Shown in pieces: positions 1-9,457 of a DNA stretch of 39,143 nucleotides. This DNA comes from Pseudomonadota bacterium (GTDB taxonomy: Bacteria > Pseudomonadota > Gammaproteobacteria > Burkholderiales > Burkholderiaceae_C): the NCBI GenBank assembly GCA_018241185.1, contig JAFEEH010000239.1, positions 1 to 39,143 on the forward strand, read 5' to 3'. How positions within the stretch are numbered: the first letter of the stretch is position 1; each line of letters starts with the position of its first letter. The translations under genes and the position numbers were made by a program. Under the pieces are notes generated by a model. The model ran no database searches and was not told the DNA's origin. It saw nothing but the letters and a program-made list of their open reading frames with translations.

Positions 1-14
1 AGATCTACAACCAA

Positions 15-91
15 GAGCGACCGCACCTGTCGCTCAAAATGCGAACGCCCGATGCTGTGCACCGGGCGTCTGTGGCCGGCTGAACGCCGGC
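15..91. other. cluster of three short inverted repeats at the left edge
   Basis: No gene is visible in bases 1-152. Three perfect stems lie in tandem: 15-21 with 29-35 (7 bp), 45-51 with 63-69 (7 bp) and 75-80 with 86-91 (6 bp). They lie just beyond the stop of the IclR gene, so they may end its transcript or that of a gene left of the window. None is followed by a convincing T-run, so intrinsic termination is only a guess. Confidence 0.3.
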
Positions 92-152
92 TGTTTGGGT
101 GTCAACGCAATTCAGGACGGGTCACCAGGATCGGATGTCCGCATCGCCGCCT

Positions 153-992
153 TCAGGCCGCGCGCGTGGCCTCCGCATCCGACGAGTGACCGGCCGCCGG
201 CGCTGCCGTGCCGGGGCCGCCCACATGGCCCAGGGCGCCCGAAATCTCGTTGGCGGTGGCCTGCAGCTTGGGCAGCCAGCCATCATCCAGTCGGTCGGCC
301 GGCGCGGAGATCGACAGGCCAGCCACCAGCTTGCCTTGGTCGTCGTAGATGCCGGCCGCCATGCAGCGCACGCCCAGTTCCAGTTCTTCGTTGTCGCGCG
401 CGATGCCGTACTGCCGCGCCTTGGAGAGTTCGCGCTCCAGGATCGGCAACTGCGTGATGCTGTTGCGTGTGTGCCCGGCCAGGCCGGTGCGGGTGGCGTA
501 GCTGCGCACGCGCTGCGGGTCATCGGCCGCCAGAAAAAGCTTGCCGGTGGAGGTGAGGTGCAGCGGCGCCCGGCCGCCGATGGCACGGACCACCTGCATG
601 CCCGACCGCTCGCTGTAGGCACGTTCGATGTAAACGATCTCGTCACCCTGGCGCATGCTGAGGTTGACCGGTTGCTGGGTCAGCTTGTGCAACTCGCGCA
701 TGGGTGACAGCGCCGCGTCGCGCACGTTCAGCCGCGCCTTCACCAAGTTGCCCAACTCCAGCAGCCGCATGCCCAGCCGGTAGCTTCCCGCTTCGGGCCG
801 ATCGACGAAGCGGCCGACGGCAAGGTCGTTGAGGATGCGGTGCGTGGTGGAGGGGTGCAGGCCGGTCTTTTCGCTGATCTCCTTGAGCGAAATCGCCTCT
901 TCGCGCGAGGCCAGCACATCAATCAGGGCGAACATCCGCTCGATCACCTGGATGACAGGGGTGGCGGGGACGTCAGCGTTGGCTTTTCTCAT
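153..992 (-). CDS. IclR-family transcriptional regulator
   Basis: A 279-residue protein with the IclR layout: an N-terminal winged helix-turn-helix (roughly residues 12-75, with LKEISEKTGLHPSTTHRIL as the recognition region) and a C-terminal effector domain (about 90-260). The ATG at 992 is preferred over an upstream GTG at 1016, because the family usually begins shortly before the helix-turn-helix. The effector domain keeps the typical TSTGKLFLA and NEELELGVRC segments. Such proteins usually control catabolism of aromatic or short-chain acids and bind a small carboxylate. The target cannot be inferred, because the neighbour at 1023-1772 is housekeeping and the left flank is missing. The Ala/Gly-rich tail of about 25 residues is probably disordered. 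Confidence 0.9.
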   Translation of the reverse strand: MRKANADVPATPVIQVIERMFALIDVLASREEAISLKEISEKTGLHPSTTHRILNDLAVGRFVDRPEAGSYRLGMRLLELGNLVKARLNVRDAALSPMRELHKLTQQPVNLSMRQGDEIVYIERAYSERSGMQVVRAIGGRAPLHLTSTGKLFLAADDPQRVRSYATRTGLAGHTRNSITQLPILERELSKARQYGIARDNEELELGVRCMAAGIYDDQGKLVAGLSISAPADRLDDGWLPKLQATANEISGALGHVGGPGTAAPAAGHSSDAEATRAA

Positions 993-1022
993 GGGATGGC
1001 GCGGGATGAGACACACGCCATT

Positions 1023-1772
1023 TTATCTCGTGAAATTTTGTGGCGCTTGCCACTGGCCATCGAGCAGGAGTTCGTGTGGGACGAAGCGCGCCTTGTAGTC
1101 CATCTTGGCGCTGTCGCCAATCCAGTAGCCAAGGTAGACGTGCGCCAAGCCGAGCTGGCGCGCCTGTGCGATCTGCCACAGCACGCCGTAGGTGCCGTAA
1201 GCGGCGCCACTCTCGGGTTCGTAGAAGGTGTAGACCGCCGAGATGCCGTCGTTCAGCACGTCGAGGATAGACACCATTCTCAGCGCACCCGCGCTGCCGT
1301 CGGCCAGCGTCTCGCGGAACTCGACCAGCCGCGAGTTGACGCGGCTTTGCAGCAGGAACTGGGTGTACTGGTCGATGCTGTCGTGGTCCATGCCACCGCC
1401 GGCGTGACGGCCGTTCTGGTAGCGCAAGTACAACTGGTAGTGCTCGGGCACGAAGCACAGCTTGAGCACGCGGGCCTGCAGCGTGGCGTGCTGCTTCGCG
1501 GCGCGGCGCTGGCTGCGTGTGGGCCGGAAGCGATCGACGAGCACGCGCAGCGGCACGCAGGCGCGGCAGCCGTCGCAGTACGGCCGGTAGGTGAACATGC
1601 CGCTGCGGCGGAAGCCGCCGAGCACCAGGTCCGAGTAGGCGTCGTTGTTGATGAGGTGGCTGGGCGTGGCCACCTGCGAGCGGGCCTGGCGGTCCGGCAG
1701 GTAGCTGCACGGATACGGCGCCGTCGCGTAGAACTGCAGCGTCTGGAGCGGAAGGTCCTTGAGGTGCGTCAC
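1023..1772 (-). CDS. aspartate/glutamate leucyltransferase (Bpt)
   Basis: Transfers leucine from Leu-tRNA to proteins with N-terminal Asp or Glu, marking them for ClpS/ClpAP (bacterial N-degron pathway). The 249-residue length is normal. The N-terminal cysteine motif of the ATE/Bpt family is present as [12 protein letters not shown] (Cys66, Cys69, Cys72), with an earlier Cys22 in YPCSYLP. The C-terminal acetyltransferase-like fold carries [21 protein letters not shown] start at 1772 is chosen because it gives the usual MTHLKD-type N-terminus; no ATG fits. It lies 28 bp after aat, so the two transferases of the same pathway are probably cotranscribed. Confidence 0.95.
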   Translation of the reverse strand: MTHLKDLPLQTLQFYATAPYPCSYLPDRQARSQVATPSHLINNDAYSDLVLGGFRRSGMFTYRPYCDGCRACVPLRVLVDRFRPTRSQRRAAKQHATLQARVLKLCFVPEHYQLYLRYQNGRHAGGGMDHDSIDQYTQFLLQSRVNSRLVEFRETLADGSAGALRMVSILDVLNDGISAVYTFYEPESGAAYGTYGVLWQIAQARQLGLAHVYLGYWIGDSAKMDYKARFVPHELLLDGQWQAPQNFTR

Positions 1773-1800
1773 GGGGAAACCGGGAGGGCGTCGCGCGGGA

Positions 1801-2598
1801 TCACTCGGGTCGAGGCGGCAGGAGTTCGTTCCAGTATACGGGCTCGAAACGCCACGCCGGAGGGGGCGGCAGCACCCGCGCCGCGTCCACATGGGCCAGG
1901 AAGCGGCTGCGTGGCCACTCGCGCGCACCCAGGCTCGCGAGGTGGCGCGTGTTCTGCTGGCAGTCGATCAGGCCGATGCCGTGGTGGCGGCAGAAGCAGA
2001 CCAGGGCGGCGAGGGCGATCTTCGAGGCGTCGGTACGGTGCGCGAACATCGACTCGCCGAACATCGCCCGCCCGATCGCCACCCCGTACAGGCCGCCCAC
2101 CAACTCGCCGTCGACCCAGGTTTCGACGCTGTGGGCATGGCCGGCGCGGTGCAGCCGGGTGTAGGCCTCGACCATCTCCGCGACGATCCAGGTGCCGGAC
2201 TGCCCCTCGCGCGGTGCCTGTGCGCATGCGGCGATAACCCGCTCGAAGGCGTGGTCGACGCGGATCTCGCAACGCCCGGCATCGGCGCGAAAGGCCTGAA
2301 GCCTCTTGCGCAGCGAGCGGTGCAGCCGGAACTCGGCCGTCGGCAGCACCATGCGCGGGTCCGGGCTCCACCAGAGGATGGGTTGCTCGTCGCTGAACCA
2401 CGGAAAGATGCCGTGGCTGTAGCTGTCCAGCAGGGTGTCCACGTCGAGTGCACCGCCGCCGGCCAGCAGGCCGGGCACCGGATCGTCCTGCGTCCAGGCG
2501 CTGGCCACCGGCGGGAAGGGCTGGCCGGGCTCGAGCCAGGGCAGGGGGCGGGAACGGGCGGTCAAGGGCGGGACGAGGTCGGAGCGCCCGATTCTCAC
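1801..2598 (-). CDS. leucyl/phenylalanyl-tRNA--protein transferase (Aat)
   Basis: Adds Leu or Phe to proteins with N-terminal Arg or Lys, creating N-degrons read by ClpS. Family signatures are clear: [47 protein letters not shown] and FGESMF, and the [12 protein letters not shown] segment near the C-terminus. No ATG is available. The GTG at 2598 gives 265 residues and has a weak GGGA upstream; a TTG at 2565 is the alternative and gives a more typical N-terminus but no ribosome site. First gene of the aat-bpt pair; the upstream gap to pobA holds a dispersed repeat copy. Confidence 0.93.
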   Translation of the reverse strand: MRIGRSDLVPPLTARSRPLPWLEPGQPFPPVASAWTQDDPVPGLLAGGGALDVDTLLDSYSHGIFPWFSDEQPILWWSPDPRMVLPTAEFRLHRSLRKRLQAFRADAGRCEIRVDHAFERVIAACAQAPREGQSGTWIVAEMVEAYTRLHRAGHAHSVETWVDGELVGGLYGVAIGRAMFGESMFAHRTDASKIALAALVCFCRHHGIGLIDCQQNTRHLASLGAREWPRSRFLAHVDAARVLPPPPAWRFEPVYWNELLPPRPE

Positions 2599-2647
2599 CG
2601 AGCGTCGTTTCCCGGCTGCCCACCGACGGGCATTCGCCTGCACCGCG

Positions 2648-2715
2648 TGCTATCAGAACAATAGCTGCTCACGCAAGCTGGGCGGGCGCTGGAGGCCGAT
2701 TTCTTCCAGATTTCC
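2648..2715 (+). repeat. dispersed 65-bp repeat, copy A (intergenic)
   Basis: Lies between aat (start 2598) and the stop of pobA (2732). It begins with TGCTATC, runs through CAATAGCTGCT and GGCGGGCGCTGGAGGCC, and ends in a T-rich stretch. It aligns without large gaps to copy B (11552-11618, same orientation) and copy C (23780-23845, opposite strand). The first 17 bases form a small GCTAT/ATAGC dyad. I associate this element with Comamonadaceae genomes from memory. It separates two unrelated transcription units and contains no gene. Confidence 0.75.
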
Positions 2716-2731
2716 GTCGTAACTTGCCGGC

Positions 2732-4027
<1,296 letters not shown>

Positions 4028-4061
4028 TGCTGCCGTTCACCGACTTTCGATTGCTGCTTCC

Positions 4062-4832
4062 ATGACCATCGCCAAAGCCGATTTCATCGAAGGCATCGCC
4101 AAGGGCATGGCCGTGCTGGAGAGCTTCGACACCGAGCGCCAGCGGCTCAACGCCACCTTGGCTGCGGAGAGGGCCGGCATCACCCGCGCTGCGGCCCGGC
4201 GTCACCTGCTCACTCTCGCCCATCTGGGCTACCTCGAAACCGACGGCGGCTACTTCTGGATGGCACCCAAGGTGCTGCGTTTTTCGGGCAGCTACCTCTC
4301 GTCGTCGCGACTGCCGCGCGCGCTGCAGCCCACACTGAACCGGCTGGCGGCGCAGACGGGTGAGTCTTTCTCGGCCGTCGTGCTCGACGGCGAGGAGGTC
4401 GTCATCGTGGCGCGCAGCGGTGCCTATGGCATGCCCACCCGCGTACTGGCCTACGGCCTGCATCTGGGCGCACGGCTGCCGGCGCACGCCACGTCCACCG
4501 GTCACGTGCTGCTGGCGGCGCTGTCGACGCCGCAGCTCTCACACTGGCTCAAGGGTCGTACGCTGGCGCGGCTCACGCCGCACACCATCACGCAGGCGCG
4601 GCCGCTGCGCCAGACTCTCGCGCAGGTGCGCAAGCAGGACTACTGTTTCGCGAGCGAGGAACACGAACTCGGCGTGCAGGCCCTGGCCGTCCCGCTGCGT
4701 GACATGCGCGGGCGCACCGTGGCGGCACTCAACGTGGTGCTGTCCGGCGCCCGCCATTCGGAGGAGGCGCTGCAGCGCGACATGCTGCCGCTGCTTTTCG
4801 ACGCGGCACGCGAGGTGCGCGCCATACTTTGA
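4062..4832 (+). CDS. IclR-type regulator of pobA (PobR/PcaR-like)
   Basis: 256 residues beginning MTIAKADFIEGIAKGM, the typical start of the PcaR/PcaU/PobR branch of IclR proteins that govern 4-hydroxybenzoate and protocatechuate metabolism. The winged helix-turn-helix spans about 10-75 and the effector domain about 85-255, with ARLPAHATSTGHVLLA and EEHELGVQALAVPLRD as family segments. The ATG at 4062 is chosen over upstream in-frame codons because it gives this canonical start. Its divergent position from pobA, with 148 bp holding symmetrical repeats, argues that it activates pobA in response to 4-hydroxybenzoate and controls its own expression. Confidence 0.9.
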   Translation: MTIAKADFIEGIAKGMAVLESFDTERQRLNATLAAERAGITRAAARRHLLTLAHLGYLETDGGYFWMAPKVLRFSGSYLSSSRLPRALQPTLNRLAAQTGESFSAVVLDGEEVVIVARSGAYGMPTRVLAYGLHLGARLPAHATSTGHVLLAALSTPQLSHWLKGRTLARLTPHTITQARPLRQTLAQVRKQDYCFASEEHELGVQALAVPLRDMRGRTVAALNVVLSGARHSEEALQRDMLPLLFDAAREVRAIL

Positions 4833-4894
4833 CCTCCGCCTGAACTTCGGCCGTTCCGACGCGCTCGAATCCTTCTTTCTTCAAGGGAACGCCC

Positions 4895-5554
4895 ATGCGC
4901 CTGCTGCTGCTCGAAGACGACGTGATGATCGGTGAAGCCGTGCTCGATCTGCTGCGGGCCGAGCAGTACGCCGTCGATTGGGTCAAGGACGGCGAGACCG
5001 CCGAATCGGCGCTGCGAACGCAGCAATACGACCTCGTGCTGCTGGACCTGGGCCTGCCACGCAAGGATGGCCTCGAGGTGCTGCGCGGCCTGCGGGCGCG
5101 CAAGCAGCGCATGCCGGTGCTGATCGCCACGGCACGCGACTCGGTGCAGCAGCGCATCGAAGGGCTCGATGCCGGTGCCGACGACTACGTGCTCAAGCCC
5201 TACGACCTCGACGAACTGCTGGCCCGCATTCGCGCGCTGCTGCGTCGCGCCTCCGGCCGAGCCGAGCCGGTGTACGAGCACATGGGCGTGGCCATCAATC
5301 CCAGCACGCGCGAGGTGACGGTTGAGGGCCGCTCCGTCGTGCTGTCGGCGCGCGAGTGGGCCGTGCTGGAGCCGCTGATCGCTCGCCCGGGCATGCTGCT
5401 GTCGCGCCAGCAGCTCGAAGAGAAGCTCTACAGCTGGAAGGACGAGATCAGCAGCAATGCGGTGGAGGTCTACATCCACGGCCTGCGCAAGAAGCTCGGT
5501 GCCGACCTGATCCGCAACGTGCGCGGCGTGGGCTACATGGTGCCCAAGGAATGA
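4895..5554 (+). CDS. OmpR-family response regulator (QseB-like)
   Basis: 219 residues: receiver domain at 1-115 with acidic pocket Glu7-Asp8-Asp9, phosphoacceptor Asp51 in LVLLDLGLP and the conserved Lys in LKPYD; then an OmpR-type winged-helix DNA-binding domain (about 125-218) ending RNVRGVGYMVPKE. The ATG at 4895 follows AAGGGAA at good spacing. It overlaps the kinase gene by 4 bp (ATGA), so the pair is translationally coupled. Sequence style matches the QseB/PmrA/TctD group, which leaves the signal and target genes open. It sits 62 bp after pobR, but nothing else links it to aromatic metabolism. Confidence 0.93.
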   Translation: MRLLLLEDDVMIGEAVLDLLRAEQYAVDWVKDGETAESALRTQQYDLVLLDLGLPRKDGLEVLRGLRARKQRMPVLIATARDSVQQRIEGLDAGADDYVLKPYDLDELLARIRALLRRASGRAEPVYEHMGVAINPSTREVTVEGRSVVLSAREWAVLEPLIARPGMLLSRQQLEEKLYSWKDEISSNAVEVYIHGLRKKLGADLIRNVRGVGYMVPKE

Positions 5555-6918
5555 GGGGACCGACCACCGCGAGCGGGGCGCCTCGCCGCGTGGGCTCGCT
5601 GCGTGCCCGCCTGCTGTGGTTCCTGCTGGCGGCCATCGTGCTGGCGGGTGCCGTTCAGGCCCTGGTCACCTACCGCACGGTGCTGCGGGAGGCCGACGAG
5701 ATCTTCGATTACCACATGCAGCAGATGGCGATGTCCCTGCGCTCCGGCCTGCCACCCAGCGCCGCCGTGAGCGGTCTCGGTGGCGGCGAGCAGAACTTCG
5801 AATTCGTTGTGCAGGTGTGGACCGTGGACGGCGAACGCATCTTCGAGTCGGCGGAGGAAGCCGCGCTGCCGCAGCGTGCGGTGCTGGGCTTCTCCGACGT
5901 CCGCGCGCGCGGCACCACCTACCGCGTCTTTTCCCTTCAGGCGCGAGGCCTGGTGATCCAGGTCGCGCAGGACATGGCCGCTCGCCGGCAGATGGCCGGC
6001 ACGCTGGCGCTGCGCACCGTGGGTCCTGTGGTGCTGATGGCGCCACTGCTCATGCTGGTGGTCTGGTGGGTGGTGAGCGGCTCGCTGGCACCGGTGGCGC
6101 GCGTGCGGCGGCAGGTGGCGACGCGGCAGGCCGACGACCTCTCGGCGGTGAGCGAGGAGGGCCTGCCCGAGGAGGTGCGCCCGCTGGTGCACGAGCTCAA
6201 CCTTCTTTTCGATCGCGTGCGCCATGCCTTCGAAGCGCAGAAGCACTTCGTTGCCGACGCGGCCCACGAGCTTCGCTCACCCCTGGCAGCGCTCAAGCTG
6301 CAGGTGCAGGGCCTGCAGCGGGCGCAGGACGACGGCGCTCGCGAGATCGCGGTGCAGCGCCTGTCGGCCGGCATCGACCGCGCGACCCGTCTGGTCGAGC
6401 AGTTGCTCGCACTGGCGCGGCAGGAGGCCAGCGCGGCCGCCGGCGCGCCGGGCGAGCCGGTCGACCTGGTGCAGGTCGCGCGACTCGCGATCGGCGACGT
6501 GGTGCCCGCGGCGCAGGCGCGTCGCATCGACGTGGGCCTGGGCCGCGCCGACGCCACGACCGTGCAGGGCCATCCCGAAGCGCTGCGCATGATGGTGCGC
6601 AACCTGGCCGACAACGCCGTCAAGTACACGCCCGAAGGCGGCCGGGTCGATGTGGAGATCGAAGCGACGCCGGCCGGCATCGAACTGCACGTGGAAGACA
6701 GCGGGCCCGGCCTGCCGGAGGGCGAACGCGAACGTGTGCTCGATCGCTTCTACCGATCAGGCGAGCCGCAGGCTCCGGGCAGCGGCCTGGGCTTGGCCAT
6801 CGTGCGCTCGGTGGCGCAATTGCATGGCGCGGCCGTGCGTCTCGAGGCCTCGTCGCGCCTGGGCGGCCTGCGCGCGGTAGTGCTCTTCCCGACGCCGTCG
6901 CTCAGTCGCGCGGTGTGA
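5551..6918 (+). CDS. sensor histidine kinase (QseC-like)
   Basis: 455-residue inner-membrane kinase paired with the regulator at 4895. First membrane segment at about 20-40 (LLWFLLAAIVLAGAVQALV), a periplasmic sensor region to about 155, a second segment at about 157-175 and a HAMP-like linker. The H-box FVADAAHELRSPLAALKLQ carries phosphoacceptor His239. The N-box is MVRNLADNAVKYTPEGG and the G boxes are DSGPGLPEG and GSGLGLAIV. The start codon overlaps the regulator's stop. Its 3' end overlaps the convergent ferredoxin gene by 17 bp. The short sensor domain resembles QseC/TctE proteins; the ligand is unknown. Confidence 0.93.
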   Translation: MRGPTTASGAPRRVGSLRARLLWFLLAAIVLAGAVQALVTYRTVLREADEIFDYHMQQMAMSLRSGLPPSAAVSGLGGGEQNFEFVVQVWTVDGERIFESAEEAALPQRAVLGFSDVRARGTTYRVFSLQARGLVIQVAQDMAARRQMAGTLALRTVGPVVLMAPLLMLVVWWVVSGSLAPVARVRRQVATRQADDLSAVSEEGLPEEVRPLVHELNLLFDRVRHAFEAQKHFVADAAHELRSPLAALKLQVQGLQRAQDDGAREIAVQRLSAGIDRATRLVEQLLALARQEASAAAGAPGEPVDLVQVARLAIGDVVPAAQARRIDVGLGRADATTVQGHPEALRMMVRNLADNAVKYTPEGGRVDVEIEATPAGIELHVEDSGPGLPEGERERVLDRFYRSGEPQAPGSGLGLAIVRSVAQLHGAAVRLEASSRLGGLRAVVLFPTPSLSRAV

Positions 6919-7189
6919 GTTCCGTGCGTGATGCACGGACCATTGTGATGGCGTGGAAGGGGCAGGTGAGGGCGCAGTCGCTGCAGCCGGTGCATGGCGC
7001 CGCGTCCTGAAGCACGGAGCGCTTGCGCCATCCGAAGGCCTCGAGCGCCAGCACATGAGGTTCGCACGAGGCCACGCACCAACCGCAGCCGGTGCAGCGC
7101 CCGGGATCGATCGCCGGTCGCCAACCGGGGCGCGAGCGGGCCGTCGGCGATGTCGGGATTGCAGGCTTTGCGTTGCGCATGGGCGCCAT
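6902..7189 (-). CDS. small 2[4Fe-4S] ferredoxin-like protein
   Basis: 95 residues with two CxxCxxCxxxC motifs: CTGCGWCVASCEP (Cys32, 35, 38, 42) and CTGCSDCALTCPF (Cys66, 69, 72, 76), each predicted to bind a 4Fe-4S cluster. About 23 residues separate the motifs, longer than in clostridial ferredoxins and including a basic WRKR stretch. An N-terminal tail of about 25 residues precedes the first cluster; a second in-frame ATG at 7180 would shorten it. The redox partner is not evident. It stands alone on the minus strand, between the kinase gene and tRNA-Asn. Confidence 0.8.
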   Translation of the reverse strand: MAPMRNAKPAIPTSPTARSRPGWRPAIDPGRCTGCGWCVASCEPHVLALEAFGWRKRSVLQDAAPCTGCSDCALTCPFHAITMVRASRTELTPRD

Positions 7190-7224
7190 GCTGGCACAGC
7201 GTGCGCCGCACGAGAGCTGCGGCC

Positions 7225-7258
7225 AAAGAAAAAGCCCACCATCGCGAGATGGTGGGCT
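7225..7258 (-). terminator. intrinsic terminator after tRNA-Asn
   Basis: An 11-bp perfect stem (7233-7243 with 7248-7258) closes a GCGA tetraloop. On the minus strand it is followed by TTTTTCTTT (complement of 7225-7233). It lies 25 bp beyond the encoded CCA end of the tRNA, the expected place for a tRNA terminator. A smaller dyad (7264-7268 with 7273-7277) sits between the two. Confidence 0.85.
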
Positions 7259-7282
7259 TCAAGAAGCCTGAAGGCTTTTGTT

Positions 7283-7358
7283 TGGCTCCCCGACCTGGGC
7301 TCGAACCAGGGACCTACGGATTAACAGTCCGGCGCTCTACCGACTGAGCTATCGGGGA
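7283..7358 (-). tRNA. tRNA-Asn (anticodon GTT)
   Basis: A 76-base cloverleaf read on the minus strand: acceptor TCCCCGA pairing with TCGGGGA, D-arm with TAGCTCAGTCGGTAGAGC, anticodon loop CTGTTAATC giving GUU (Asn), T-arm GGTTCGAGCC, discriminator G and an encoded CCA at 7283-7285. No intron. It lies in open DNA with a clear terminator downstream and no integrase nearby. Confidence 0.97.
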
Positions 7359-7463
7359 ATGAGCCCGCTAGTATAGCGTCAAAAACGCAGGTTCCGAAAG
7401 CAGCCCATCGATTCGCTAGAAAAGATGGGCACAGGTCGCTCGCTCGATGGCGAAGGATCGGCC

Positions 7464-8927
7464 TCAGCCGATGCGCACCGGCACGAAGATGCGGTCGTCG
7501 CCGCGCTGGATCAGCAGCGCGACCGACTTGTCGGCTTTGGCGACCGCCTGGCGCACCTGGTCCACGCTCTTGGCCGGCGTGCCGTTGATCGCCAGCAGCA
7601 CGTCGCCGGCCTGGATGCCGGCCAGGGCCGAGGGGCCCTGCGCGTCCTCGACCACCAGCCCGCTGTCCAGCGAGGACTCGCGCTTCTCCTGCGGCTGCAG
7701 CGGCCGCAACGCGAGGCCCAGCTTGCCCTTGCCGACGGCGTCATCGGCCTTCGCGGTCTGCACCTTGTCGCTCGCATCGGCCAGCTTCGCGCTCAGTTCC
7801 TCGGGCGCGCCCTTGCGCCATACCTCGAGCGACACCTTCTGGCCCGGTGTCATTTGCCCGATGATGGCCGGCAGGTCGCCCGAGGTGACGATCGGCTGGC
7901 CGTCCACCTTCAGGATCACGTCGCCGCTTTGCAGCCCGGCCTTCTCGGCGGCGCTGCCCTTCTCGACGTTCGAGACCAGTGCGCCCTCGGGCTTGTCGAG
8001 CTTGAAGGAGTCGGCGAAGGTCTGGTTCACCTCCTGCACCGACACGCCCAGCTTGGCGTGGCTGGCCTTGCCGGTCGCCACGATCTGGTCCTTCACCTTG
8101 GTCGCGATGTCGATCGGGATCGCGAAGGACACGCCCTGGTAGCCGCCGCTGCGGCTGTAGATCTGCGAGTTGATGCCGACCACTTCGCCGCGTGCATTGA
8201 ACAGCGGGCCACCCGAATTGCCGGGGTTGATCGGCACGTCGGTCTGGATGAAGGGCGTGTAGCTGTCGTCGGGCAGCGAGCGGCCCTTCGCGCTCACCAC
8301 GCCGGCCGTTACGGTGTTCTCGAAGCCGAAGGGCGAGCCGATGGCCAGCACCCATTCACCGACTTTCAGGTCCTTGACGTTGCCGATCGGCACCGTGGGC
8401 AGGTTCTTCGCGTCGATCTTCAACACGGCGATGTCGGTCTTGGGATCGGAGCCGAGCACCTTGGCGCGGAACTCGCGGCGGTCGGTCAGCTTGACGGTGA
8501 CCTCCTTGGCGTCCTTCACGACGTGGGCGTTGGTCAGGATGGTGCCGTCGGGGCTGATGATGAAGCCCGAGCCCTGGCCTCGCGTCGGCACCTCGCGCTG
8601 CGGCGCCTTCGGCATGTTCGGGCCACGGAACTGCTGGAAGAACTCGTAGAACGGGTCGTTGGGGTCCAGGCCGGGGATGCCCGCCGCGCCGTCGGCCGAT
8701 GCCGTCTTGGTGGTGCCGGTGACGCTGATGTTCACCACCGCCGGGCCGTTGCGTGCCGTGATGGTGGAGAAGTCCGGCGCGGCGATGGGCGCCACCATCG
8801 GCGTGGTCACGGGCGCAGGCTGGGCGCTGGCGCGTGCGCTGGTGTAGGCACCGGCGCCGGCGGCGCCGAGCACGCCCGCCGCCGCGAGCGCGAGGACGAG
8901 GCGCTGCGGGGTGTTGATCGTCTTCAT
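7464..8927 (-). CDS. periplasmic Do-type serine protease (DegP/MucD-like)
   Basis: 487-residue HtrA-family protease for envelope quality control. An N-terminal hydrophobic segment (residues 10-30) ending in an ASA-type site suggests Sec export. The trypsin-like domain has the catalytic triad His135 (LTNAHVV), Asp165 (KTDIAVLKI) and Ser238 (NPGNSGGPLF). Two PDZ domains follow, at about 285-375 and 400-480. The ATG at 8927 has AAAGGAA upstream; the longer open frame to 8960 is unlikely. Homologues are usually controlled by RpoE-type envelope stress, but no rseAB/mucAB genes are adjacent, so this copy is solitary. Confidence 0.95.
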   Translation of the reverse strand: MKTINTPQRLVLALAAAGVLGAAGAGAYTSARASAQPAPVTTPMVAPIAAPDFSTITARNGPAVVNISVTGTTKTASADGAAGIPGLDPNDPFYEFFQQFRGPNMPKAPQREVPTRGQGSGFIISPDGTILTNAHVVKDAKEVTVKLTDRREFRAKVLGSDPKTDIAVLKIDAKNLPTVPIGNVKDLKVGEWVLAIGSPFGFENTVTAGVVSAKGRSLPDDSYTPFIQTDVPINPGNSGGPLFNARGEVVGINSQIYSRSGGYQGVSFAIPIDIATKVKDQIVATGKASHAKLGVSVQEVNQTFADSFKLDKPEGALVSNVEKGSAAEKAGLQSGDVILKVDGQPIVTSGDLPAIIGQMTPGQKVSLEVWRKGAPEELSAKLADASDKVQTAKADDAVGKGKLGLALRPLQPQEKRESSLDSGLVVEDAQGPSALAGIQAGDVLLAINGTPAKSVDQVRQAVAKADKSVALLIQRGDDRIFVPVRIG

Positions 8928-9051
8928 GGAGATTCCTTTCGCGGTGTGGGTGTGGAACACGATGCGATGGAATGTCGGGCGCAGTGCTTAGGCATGCCTT
9001 AAACCGGCCGACGCCGCGGGGTGAAGCCTGGCGCGTGCGTCAAGCAGACGA

Positions 9052-9088
9052 ACAAAAGCCGGCAGCGCGATCGCTCGCGGCTGCCGGC
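9052..9088 (-). terminator. intrinsic terminator after the small unknown gene
   Basis: A perfect 9-bp stem (9058-9066 with 9080-9088, GCCGGCAGC/GCTGCCGGC). Read on the minus strand it is followed by TTTTGTT (complement of 9051-9057). It lies 17 bp after the stop of the 75-residue gene at 9105-9332 and before the protease promoter region, so the small gene ends its own transcript here. Confidence 0.75.
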
Positions 9089-9104
9089 CGTGCCGGGGAC
9101 CGGC

Positions 9105-9332
9105 TCAGGCGGCGCGGGGGAAGCGCTCGAGCATCTGGCGGCCCAGCGAGGTGATCGCCGTGACCATGGCGGGCGGCTGGTGATGGCCGGAGAGGGTGCG
9201 GACGGGGCGCGGGATCTCGGCGCGCACATGGCCAGCCAGGATGAGCATGCGGACCGAGTCGACGTCGTCGCCGTCGGTCACGGCGATGGGGAGTCGTTCG
9301 CGCGCGAGGCGGTGCAGCAGTTCGATGGGCAT
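9105..9332 (-). CDS. small protein of unknown function
   Basis: 75 residues, begins MPIELLHRLARERLPIAV and ends MLERFPRAA. No family recognised, no membrane segment and no cysteines. Third codon positions are strongly G/C, as in neighbouring real genes, and an intrinsic terminator follows its stop. The ribosome site upstream of the ATG is poor. The middle (RMLILAGHVRAEIP) and the GHHQPPAMVTAITSLGR stretch look like a compact folded domain. It is probably a Burkholderiales-restricted conserved protein. The 125 bp to its right hold no gene. Confidence 0.6.
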   Translation of the reverse strand: MPIELLHRLARERLPIAVTDGDDVDSVRMLILAGHVRAEIPRPVRTLSGHHQPPAMVTAITSLGRQMLERFPRAA

Positions 9333-9457
9333 GGGACGGAGTATTGCGCGAGCGGCCGCCGGTGTTCACGCGAAGTCGATCAAAGCGGTACTTTTTCCCG
9401 CTTGAGCAACGGCGCTGCGCTGCACCCCCGTCGTCGGGCAGGCGCCGGGGGCCGGCC

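Noticed and set aside
4895-6918. Two-component system as part of a 4-hydroxybenzoate regulon
   Set aside because: It is merely adjacent to pobR; neither the sensor domain nor the spacing gives evidence of a functional link.
7264-7277. Plus-strand terminator AAGCC-TGAA-GGCTT followed by TTGTTT
   Set aside because: Only a 5-bp stem, and no plus-strand gene ends here; it lies within the trailer of the minus-strand tRNA.
7283-7358. tRNA-Asn as an integration site
   Set aside because: No integrase, no repeated tRNA 3' end and a normal terminator directly downstream.
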